Below are positions 6,770-12,155 of a stretch of 16,910 nt of DNA, one piece after another. Below the pieces are notes generated by a model, which ran no database searches, had not been told where the DNA came from, and saw only the letters and a program-made list of their open reading frames with translations. Position 1 is the first letter of the stretch. The number at the start of each line of letters is the position of its first letter. Source of the stretch: CAYLWN01 sp964387625 (lineage in GTDB: Bacteria; Patescibacteriota; Microgenomatia; UBA10105); NCBI GenBank assembly GCA_964387625.1, contig CAYLWN010000020.1, forward strand, positions 1 through 16,910, in the 5' to 3' direction. Made by a program: the position numbers and the translations under genes.

Positions 6770-7780
6770 GTGGATCGAAGGAGAGACTTAGAAATACATA
6801 ATCAGGCTTTGCCGGATTTATTTCAAAAAAATATGACACCAGATACAAGAATATCGGGACAATTTCCAACAGAACCAAATTTAACTCCTGATCGGGTAAA
6901 TAGTTTAATAACCATAAAAAAATCGTTGCTTAGAACTGTAATTAATGGTGTACAGCAATTATCAGTATTTGATCAACTTAAATCATCTTTTGATAAATCA
7001 TTAGATGAAAGTATTTTAATACAACCACAAATAAGCCAAAAATATCCTTTAAGCTTGATTCCAGGCATATTTATTTATTCTAATCCAAATGTTACAACGG
7101 GACAACAAATAGAATATGAATATACAAATGGTGATTTAGTAATTTCACATAAATATTTATTTGGAGAAGAAGAAATTAAAATCATAACTCATCCTAAAAA
7201 TTTTATTCGTGAAGATATGAAACAAATATCTGCTTTAGTTTTTGATGAAACTTTTCAAGTAAGCCATGATAAGCTTACAATTTTTCCAACATATCAAGTG
7301 CAAGATAAAACTTGCGCATTAAGTGTTTTAGTTTATCAAACAGAATATAATCAATTATTTTACTATCCTTTTGTTGTTGAATTGCCAAATAATTATAAAG
7401 AAATTGTTAAACCAAACGGGCAAATGATATCGGATCAAGAATTAAATTCAATGCTAGAAAAATCTAAAACAGTAATTACAACATCACGGCATATTATTTT
7501 GCCTGATGACACATTTATTAATATGTTTGAAAAGCCTCAAATAGCACCAAAAAAAACAAATGATGACACTATTAAACCTCATGTTTCCAGAGAAGAAGCA
7601 ATTCGAAATGAAATTGCTATATTATTAAACCAATCTTATAAAAATTGGAATAGAATTAATGATTTAAAAGACGAATTACGCGTAATAGTAAAAAATAAAC
7701 TAAGGAAACATACAGGAAATAAAGGTGGTAAAACAAAAGATAAGATAAAAATGTTAAATAGAGGTTGTGGTAAAAAGTGA
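6770..7780 (+). CDS. Hypothetical protein of 336 aa, unrecognised
   Basis: I do not recognise this protein. It has no signal peptide or transmembrane helix. The first ~60 residues look polar and flexible. The middle (about 95-245) is a mixed strand-rich region with many aromatic and Ile/Val residues (for example YPLSLIPGIFIYSNPNVTTG and ALSVLVYQTEYNQLFYYPF). The last ~65 residues are helical and strongly basic (SREEAIRNEIAILL, then KNKLRKHTGNKGGKTKDK), which would suit nucleic-acid contact; this is inference. Codon use is more AT-rich than in its neighbours. The GTG at 6770 gives the longest frame but lacks a spaced Shine-Dalgarno site (AAGGAG is just after it) and sits in sequence resembling a repeat relic; ATG 6833 is an alternative start. 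It converges with tsaD with only 17 bases between the stops. Confidence 0.6.
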   Translation: MDRRRDLEIHNQALPDLFQKNMTPDTRISGQFPTEPNLTPDRVNSLITIKKSLLRTVINGVQQLSVFDQLKSSFDKSLDESILIQPQISQKYPLSLIPGIFIYSNPNVTTGQQIEYEYTNGDLVISHKYLFGEEEIKIITHPKNFIREDMKQISALVFDETFQVSHDKLTIFPTYQVQDKTCALSVLVYQTEYNQLFYYPFVVELPNNYKEIVKPNGQMISDQELNSMLEKSKTVITTSRHIILPDDTFINMFEKPQIAPKKTNDDTIKPHVSREEAIRNEIAILLNQSYKNWNRINDLKDELRVIVKNKLRKHTGNKGGKTKDKIKMLNRGCGKK

Positions 7781-7797
7781 AACAGAAATTATAATCA

Positions 7798-9153
7798 TTA
7801 AACTTCAATAGATAAGTCTGGAATAGCTGTAATTTTTCTCCAATCAATTGGTTTTCCACAAAAATAAGCACATGATCCAATAAAACTTGCATTATCAGTG
7901 CAGAGAGATGGTGGAGGAGCGAAGAATTGAAAACATGCGTCATTCTGGAGGCTCGCCAGCTGGCGAGCCGATAGAATCTTTGTATTAGCTTGAGATCCTA
8001 TCGCGCTTCGCGCTCCAGGATGACGAATATTAGCATTCTTTATAATGACATCAAGAAATTTTTCTCTTAATCTCAAGTTTGAGGCTACACCGCCGGATAT
8101 AAGAACGGATTTAGCTTGAAATTTTTCAACTGCAGTCATGGTTTTAGTGACCAATACATCAGTAATGGATTCTTGTAATTCATGTGACAATTGGGAAATT
8201 AAAAAGATTGCTTCATCATCCTTCGGATGTCTTGTAATGACAGGGTATTTGTTTACTTCCCTCATTAAAGCGGTTTTTAAACCGGAAAAGGAAAAATTCA
8301 GGCTTTTGTCATACATCATAGGACGAGGTAATTTGATTCTGGATTCTGCCTGCCTGCCGGCGAGGCAGGGATTCTGGATTCTGCCTGCCTGCCGGCGAGG
8401 CAGGGATTTTGCTGAATTTTGGATAGCAAAACCGCCTTTTGATCCAAAGCCTAAAATTCTGGCTCCTTTATCAAAACATTCTCCGGCAGCATCATCTATA
8501 GTTCCGCCCAGCCATTTTAAATCGTTAATTGATTTCATTAAATAAATTTCGGTATGTCCGCCGCTTACTACTAAAGATATTGCAGGGAATTTAATATTAT
8601 TGTTCGAGTGAGCCAAGTTTGACTTAGCGAATCGAGAACTATTCATTGTTAACTTCTCATCCACGATTTCGTCGGGATTCGAAGAATAATTATCACTTAT
8701 CACTTTTTGCTTATCGCTTATCTCTATAAAGTTAGCGTACATATGTGCAAGCACATGATTTACAGGAATAAGAGGTTTATCTAAAGCAAAAGCTAAAGTC
8801 TTAGCAGTTTCTATACCGATAAGCAATGAACCGATCAAGCCCGGACCAATGGAAACTGCGATAGCATCAATGTTTTTAAATATGTCATCCTCGGGCCTGT
8901 CTGCCGATAGGCAGGCATGGACCCGGGGATCTTTAAGATTCCCGTTTTCACGGAAATGACAAGATAATGCCTCTTCCAATACCGGAATCATGGATTCCAG
9001 TTGTTTACGGGCTGCCACTTCCGGTACAATTCCGCCGTATTTTTGATGCATTTGGGCAGATGAGGTCACTACGTTAGTCAAAATTTTTCTGCCATCTTCA
9101 ACTATTGCTACAGCTGTCTCGTCACATGATGACTCAATTGCTAAAATTTTCAT
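7798..9153 (-). CDS. tsaD: tRNA N6-adenosine threonylcarbamoyltransferase, enlarged by repeat inserts
   Basis: TsaD transfers the threonylcarbamoyl group to A37 of ANN-decoding tRNAs, making t6A with TsaB, TsaC and TsaE (not in this window). The ASKHA-fold core is intact: ILAIESSCDETAVAIV at the N-terminus, the metal-binding HVLAH (His133 and His137), VVSGGHTEIYL, GGTIDDAAGECFDK, LPRPM, FSFSGLKTA, LISGGVASN and PPPSLCTDNA with the metal-ligand Asp420. The protein is 451 aa instead of the usual ~335-345. The excess falls in five segments that coincide with dispersed repeats: residues about 65-90, 142-184, 248-271, 304-316 and 377-405. All five lie between conserved motifs and keep the frame. 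No pseudogenising stop or frameshift is seen, so the gene is probably functional. It follows the phosphatase gene after an 83-base hairpin-filled gap. Confidence 0.95.
   Translation of the reverse strand: MKILAIESSCDETAVAIVEDGRKILTNVVTSSAQMHQKYGGIVPEVAARKQLESMIPVLEEALSCHFRENGNLKDPRVHACLSADRPEDDIFKNIDAIAVSIGPGLIGSLLIGIETAKTLAFALDKPLIPVNHVLAHMYANFIEISDKQKVISDNYSSNPDEIVDEKLTMNSSRFAKSNLAHSNNNIKFPAISLVVSGGHTEIYLMKSINDLKWLGGTIDDAAGECFDKGARILGFGSKGGFAIQNSAKSLPRRQAGRIQNPCLAGRQAESRIKLPRPMMYDKSLNFSFSGLKTALMREVNKYPVITRHPKDDEAIFLISQLSHELQESITDVLVTKTMTAVEKFQAKSVLISGGVASNLRLREKFLDVIIKNANIRHPGARSAIGSQANTKILSARQLASLQNDACFQFFAPPPSLCTDNASFIGSCAYFCGKPIDWRKITAIPDLSIEV
7939..8024. repeat. Palindromic repeat insert in tsaD (residues ~377-405), same family as the efp leader element
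   Basis: Left arm 7939-7979 reads GTCATTCTGGAGGCTCGCC...CGATAGAATCT, with a perfect GGCTCGCCAGCTGGCGAGCC palindrome inside. Right arm 7993-8024, reverse-complemented, reads GTCATCCTGGAGCGCG...CGATAGGATCT. This is the arm pair also seen at 2326-2399, but here translated as IRHPGARSAIGSQANTKI and the residues after it. Confidence 0.85.
8205..8243. repeat. Short repeat insert in tsaD (residues ~304-316)
   Basis: On the minus strand it reads CTGTCATTACAAGACA...GATGAAGCAATCT, the same termini as the valS insert at 4951-4979. It is translated as PVITRHPKDDEAIFL, between the LKTALMREV helix and the helix that follows, where other TsaD proteins have only a short loop. Confidence 0.6.
8341..8410. repeat. 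Tandem 35-base GC-rich palindromic repeat in tsaD (residues ~248-271)
   Basis: The 35-base unit (8341-8375) is followed at once by a second copy (8376-8410) that differs only at the end. Each holds CCTGCCTGCCGGCGAGGCAGG-type palindromes, much more GC-rich than the gene around them. Because 35 is not a multiple of 3, the two copies are read in different frames: SLPRRQAGRIQN and PCLAGRQAESR. Confidence 0.9.
8602..8728. repeat. Composite repeat insert in tsaD (residues ~142-184)
   Basis: Three pieces are visible: an imperfect palindrome with GTTCGAGTGAGC...AATCGAGAAC (8602-8639), a second one around 8650-8686 (TTCTCATCCACGA...GGATTCGAAGAA), and five 7-base units close to TTATCAC at 8690-8724. 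The last are the same unit as at the 3' end of valS. The translated insert (ISDKQKVISDNYSSNPDEI and onward) sits between HMYANFIE and KFPAISLVVSGGH, which are almost adjacent in normal TsaD. Confidence 0.8.
8884..8960. repeat. Nested palindromic repeat insert in tsaD (residues ~65-90)
   Basis: The outer arms are GTCATCCTCGGG...CCCGGGGATCT (8884-8932) and, reverse-complemented, GTCATTTCCGTG...CGGGAATCT (8936-8960). Inside the left arm is CCTGTCTGCCGATAGGCAGG (8895-8914), a relative of the GC-rich palindrome at 8341-8410, so one repeat has landed in another. It is translated as CHFRENGNLKDPRVHACLSA plus six residues. Confidence 0.85.
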
Positions 9154-9161
9154 AAAATGTT

Positions 9162-9238
9162 AACTCACCCTAGCCCTCTCTTTGGAAAAAGAGAGGGAAT
9201 TCCTCCTCTTTAACAAAGAGGAGGTTAGGAGGAGTTTT
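9162..9238. repeat. Three-way palindrome filling the phosphatase-tsaD gap
   Basis: There are two perfect 10-bp hairpins: CCCTCTCTTT/AAAGAGAGGG with a GGAA tetraloop (9174-9197) and CCTCCTCTTT/AAAGAGGAGG with a 3-base loop (9202-9224). Outer arms of the form AACTC-CC-TA-CC-CTC (9162-9178 and 9220-9236) enclose both, so the RNA or a DNA single strand could fold as a three-way junction. It reaches the stop codon of the phosphatase gene. It may act as an RNA processing or termination site on the minus strand. Confidence 0.8.
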
Positions 9239-9881
9239 ATTCTTTATTCATTATTCTGTTTATTCCGCTGGTTTCTTTGACAAAAAAATCTATCCCATCG
9301 CATTGTAAAATCACCATAGCATTATTGTTAATTGCACCATAAGACAGGGAATTATGGTCTCCAAATCCCAAATGGATGAGAAGATGACGCATGACACCGC
9401 CATGAGTGACCACTAATACTTTTTTACCTTTAAATCCCACAGCAATTTCCCGTAAGAAAGTGATTACCCGAGATAAAACTTCTTCATTAGATTCCATGTC
9501 TGGTGTAAACCTTATTTTCAATCTTTGGGCATTAGTCATATGTTGATATTTAGCTAAATAATTTCTAATATCGGTATTTAAAATTTCGCTATGTTTACCT
9601 TCATATTTTTGACCAAACTTGCGTTCCCGTAAACTTTCAGTTGTTTTGATAGCGATTTTCTTTTCGAGTAATATTAATTGAGCAGTTTTATGAGCCCGTA
9701 ATGAATCTGAAGAAAATACAGCTTCGAAATCGACTTTTTTCAATTTTTCTCCTAAAATTTTTCCTTGTTGGATTCCTTCAGCAGTTAAAGGTGAATCTTG
9801 ATGACCTTGCACCAATTTTTTGACATTCCACTCTGTTTCTCCATGCCTGACTAGATAGATAGTGGTTAAATTTTTCTGCAT
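9237..9881 (-). CDS. Histidine phosphatase (phosphoglycerate-mutase-like) family protein
   Basis: The 214-aa product has the RHG signature VRHGETEWN (Arg12, His13 as the phospho-acceptor), LTAEGIQQ, SSDSLRAHKTAQLI (Arg62), the acid residue in LRERKFG (Glu86) and the second catalytic histidine in VVTHGGVMRH (His160). Members include cofactor-dependent phosphoglycerate mutases, CobC/alpha-ribazole phosphatase and broad-specificity phosphatases. Length and motif spacing fit the CobC/PhoE-type phosphatases better than dPGM, but the substrate cannot be read from the sequence. It is upstream of tsaD on the same strand and may be co-transcribed with it. A TAAAAT hexamer ends 6 bases before the ATG. 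Confidence 0.9.
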   Translation of the reverse strand: MQKNLTTIYLVRHGETEWNVKKLVQGHQDSPLTAEGIQQGKILGEKLKKVDFEAVFSSDSLRAHKTAQLILLEKKIAIKTTESLRERKFGQKYEGKHSEILNTDIRNYLAKYQHMTNAQRLKIRFTPDMESNEEVLSRVITFLREIAVGFKGKKVLVVTHGGVMRHLLIHLGFGDHNSLSYGAINNNAMVILQCDGIDFFVKETSGINRIMNKE

Positions 9882-9887
9882 GAGGCT

Positions 9888-9893
9888 ATTTTA
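9888..9893 (-). promoter_or_regulatory. Possible -10 hexamer of the phosphatase gene
   Basis: TAAAAT on the minus strand (9893-9888) is followed by AGCCTC and then the ATG. The spacing equals that of valS and the nuclease gene. There is no recognisable -35 or TG extension, so support is mainly positional. Confidence 0.35.
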
Positions 9894-9945
9894 CTCGAGA
9901 TAGACGTTTTAAGCTAGACATATTACAAAAACTAACTAAAAACTG

Positions 9946-10031
9946 GTCATTTGCGGTAAAAGTTGATTGTTTAGATTGTTACAACAAGTCGTTAAAAACA
10001 GGGTCCGACCCTAATCTACGACCCTAATCTA
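9946..10031. repeat. 69-base GGGTCCGACCC element, copy B, with a 13-base tandem duplication at its end
   Basis: Positions 9946-10014 match 6614-6682 (54 of 69, ungapped; 9993-10014 identical to 6661-6682). The unit CGACCCTAATCTA (10006-10018) is repeated immediately at 10019-10031. The second copy supplies the stop codon (10024-10026) and last residue of the convergently placed minus-strand nucleotidyltransferase gene. Confidence 0.75.
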
Positions 10032-10500
10032 AATGTAATAGTTTAGCCAGTTGAGAGGTGGAGGGAGTGGAAATTTTGGGCACCATGATGATTTGAGCAC
10101 CAATTTGGTTTGCTTGAGTTTGTTTTTTAATTAAAATAGGATCGCCAGAAGTCACCGCAATAAAATCAGGGGAGATATTGTTAGTTAAATTTACATATTC
10201 TTCATCTTTGGTGAATTCCGGTAACATGATTACATAATCTACAGTTTTTAAATTTGATAACACCTCAGCTCGTTCAATTTGTGTATGAATTGGTCTTTTT
10301 AATCCTTTTAAACGGGTAAGAGTTGCATCAGACTCCAAGGCTACTAAAACTAAACCGTATTTTTTGGCTTCATTTAAAAACCTCACATGTCCCAAATGCA
10401 AAATATCAAAACAACCACCAACTAATACAATTTTTGATTTTTGAATTTTTATTTGTTTAACCAGATTTGGTAAGTTAATGTAATTTATTATTTTTTTCAT
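10024..10500 (-). CDS. Nucleotidyltransferase of the cytidylyltransferase/RfaE-domain type
   Basis: A small (158 aa) Rossmann-like protein with the HxGH signature GGCFDILHLGHVRFL (His35 and His38). It also has ESDATLTRLKG, a basic KRPIHTQIERAEVLSNLKTVDYV segment and an ISTPSTSQL tail, matching the adenylyl/cytidylyl-transferase domain of HldE (RfaE) and glycerol-3-phosphate cytidylyltransferases. Such enzymes attach CMP or AMP to a phosphorylated sugar, polyol or cofactor precursor. The exact substrate is not evident; the kinase half of HldE is absent. It lies downstream of the VanW-family gene on the same strand, 142 bases away across a repeat cluster. No Shine-Dalgarno sequence precedes the ATG. 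The C-terminal Asp and stop codon fall in a dispersed repeat. Confidence 0.87.
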   Translation of the reverse strand: MKKIINYINLPNLVKQIKIQKSKIVLVGGCFDILHLGHVRFLNEAKKYGLVLVALESDATLTRLKGLKRPIHTQIERAEVLSNLKTVDYVIMLPEFTKDEEYVNLTNNISPDFIAVTSGDPILIKKQTQANQIGAQIIMVPKISTPSTSQLAKLLHLD

Positions 10501-10521
10501 AATTTTGGTTTTGGAAATCCC

Positions 10522-10643
10522 AAATTCTAAATCCTAAACTCTAAAATGTTTTTGAATTTATTATTTTTAATTTTTTTAGAATTTACCTGCCCGCATTGCT
10601 TGCGCAAAGCGTTAGCAGGCGGGAAAATTAAAGTTTAGAATTT
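10522..10643. repeat. 7-base tandem array (AAATYCT) with a GC-rich palindrome nested in its right arm
   Basis: The left array (10522-10549) is AAATTCT, AAATCCT, AAACTCT, AAAATGT. The complementary unit AGAATTT occurs at 10578-10584 and 10637-10643. Between these is a GC-rich hairpin, CCTGCCCGCATTGCTTGCGC and onward to GCAGGCGGG (10586-10623), which seems to have inserted into the array. The same AAATYCT unit forms the inverted array between groES and groEL. The stop codon of the VanW gene (10643-10645) touches the right end. Confidence 0.8.
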
Positions 10644-12061
10644 TAATTCTTTGTTCCTCTAAGGTATACCGCTTGCCAGGGAATAAAATTTGAAAAAAAA
10701 GTATCTTTTGATAAAGTTTCACCATTTCTGGTAACTAAATAATTAAATGAAGCTTTTATTCCCGGCGCAGCCCAATCAACTTGTTTCACCTCGCCATTTG
10801 GTAAAGTCGGATCATCTTGGTATAGGTCAGGAGGTGCAGGTTTACTGTCATAAAGTTTGACCGGAGAAATATCGACCACCCGATTATCTTTTTGTCCAAA
10901 CATAGAAAATGTGAGCTGATAAGTGCTGGCATCAATTTCAGATTGAATCAAAATATATTGAGCTGTGTCGTTTTTGATCTTCAAGTCATAACTGGGCGCA
11001 TAAACAGTTGCATCAAATCCGGGTTTCCAACCGCCTTGTTCATAATAACCAACCCTGTAAGAATGAGCATGTCTTTCAGTAACAGGTAAACCTGAATTTA
11101 GTGCTGCCCGAAAAAGGGTTGTCGAAACTTGACAAACACCGCCGCCATCATCCAACACAGTTCTGCCGCTTTTAATGACATAAGCCTGTTTATAGCCTGT
11201 GGCAGCTGAAATATCACCAACTGTGTCATTAAATGAAAAAATTGAATTCGGAGGAATCAGCACGCCGTTTATCCGGGAAGCGGCCAAAGCAATATTATGA
11301 ATTCGACCGCTAATTGATCCGCGGAATTTAGATACTCCCTGACCAATGAGCTCTTTGATGCCAAAATTATTTGCGTCCTGTGTTTCTATAGATGGTTCCC
11401 AAGGTAAAATATTTAATGTAATAAACTGATTTTTATCTGGAGTATTAGGCAAATTAGAAATTAAATTAACAAACGCATTTTTAGTAGCTTGTTTATCCAA
11501 TCGTTGGCCTGCGGTGGATGCTTTAAAAGCAGTGACCCTGCCGTCTTTAAATTCAAATAATGCATTAACAGGTGAATTATCAATTTCTTGTGCCAGTTGA
11601 TTTAGGGTATTATCCAGTTCTCCGCTTTTCCACTTAATCAGCGGTGTTAATTTAATTTTAAAAACCAGTGCCTGGTACTTTAAATAAGTATCAGATAAAA
11701 AATTACCGGACCTAGCAATAGATAAAGCTTGAACAGCAGAAAGGGAAGCGTCATATCCCAAATCAAGACTGGTTCCGGATAATGTGGCCACTTGATTATC
11801 ACCTTTAAATGTAAAAACAGTATTTGTAAAAGGTTGACTTTTTTTTGACCAGTAATCAATAATTTCTTCGTTTGTAGTGCCACTGAAATCTATGTTGCCA
11901 ATAAAAATTCCCGGGTAAACCCGGTTTTGATAACGGCTTTCAAAATAATAAACAAATACACCTACGATAATAATGCAGCCCAAAATGATAGTACTTAAAA
12001 AGTTTTTCCAAAACCGTTTTTTATAATGGTTGGTTTTCTTAACCGGTATTTTTTTATGCAT
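10643..12061 (-). CDS. VanW-family membrane-anchored cell-wall protein
   Basis: The 472-aa product has a basic N-terminus, one transmembrane helix (about 20-40, IILGCIIIVGVFVYYF) and an extracytoplasmic region. Residues about 48-225 look like one or two putative peptidoglycan-binding (YoaR-type) domains with 'GIFIGNIDFSG' and 'GYDASLSAVQAL'. The VanW domain is about 232-375, with PPNSIFSFNDTVG, the core DDGGGVCQVSTTLFRAAL and the following ERHAHSYRVGYYE. A C-terminal G5-like extension follows. VanW proteins accompany some vancomycin-resistance clusters but are widespread in Gram-positive-type walls, and their biochemical role is unsettled; no van genes are present here, so this is not evidence of resistance. 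Divergent from the solute-binding protein gene. A TATAAT on the minus strand (12089-12084) lies 22 bases before the ATG. Confidence 0.9.
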   Translation of the reverse strand: MHKKIPVKKTNHYKKRFWKNFLSTIILGCIIIVGVFVYYFESRYQNRVYPGIFIGNIDFSGTTNEEIIDYWSKKSQPFTNTVFTFKGDNQVATLSGTSLDLGYDASLSAVQALSIARSGNFLSDTYLKYQALVFKIKLTPLIKWKSGELDNTLNQLAQEIDNSPVNALFEFKDGRVTAFKASTAGQRLDKQATKNAFVNLISNLPNTPDKNQFITLNILPWEPSIETQDANNFGIKELIGQGVSKFRGSISGRIHNIALAASRINGVLIPPNSIFSFNDTVGDISAATGYKQAYVIKSGRTVLDDGGGVCQVSTTLFRAALNSGLPVTERHAHSYRVGYYEQGGWKPGFDATVYAPSYDLKIKNDTAQYILIQSEIDASTYQLTFSMFGQKDNRVVDISPVKLYDSKPAPPDLYQDDPTLPNGEVKQVDWAAPGIKASFNYLVTRNGETLSKDTFFSNFIPWQAVYLRGTKN

Positions 12062-12083
12062 AATATTTTTAAAATATGCTACT

Positions 12084-12089
12084 ATTATA
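12084..12089 (-). promoter_or_regulatory. Candidate -10 box of the VanW-family gene
   Basis: A perfect TATAAT on the minus strand in the AT-rich divergent spacer (12062-12150), 22 bases before the ATG at 12061. No convincing -35 box was found at 16-18 bases. Confidence 0.35.
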
Positions 12090-12125
12090 TATGTAATACC
12101 AAAATAGGGAAGTAAATTTTAATAC

Positions 12126-12155
12126 TTGTCAAGCCTGATGATTTCAGGTTATGAT
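12126..12155 (+). promoter_or_regulatory. Candidate promoter of the solute-binding protein gene, overlapping its first ATG
   Basis: TTGTCA (12126-12131) and TATGAT (12150-12155) are each 5/6 matches and are 18 bases apart. The -10 box covers the ATG at 12151. If used, transcription would begin near 12162 and the in-frame GTG at 12166 would be a leaderless start. Confidence 0.4.

Noticed and set aside
8138..8545. Plus-strand 135-codon open frame opposite tsaD
   Set aside because: It is antisense to a well-conserved gene, crosses the tandem palindrome, and has no family resemblance; the open frame is a shadow of tsaD and the repeats.
7798..9153. tsaD as a pseudogene because of its odd length
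   Set aside because: The frame is intact end to end and all catalytic and metal-binding motifs are retained; the extra length is explained by inserts.
10643..12061. VanW gene as evidence of glycopeptide resistance
   Set aside because: VanW domains are common outside resistance clusters, and no vanH/A/X or vanR/S homologue lies in the window.
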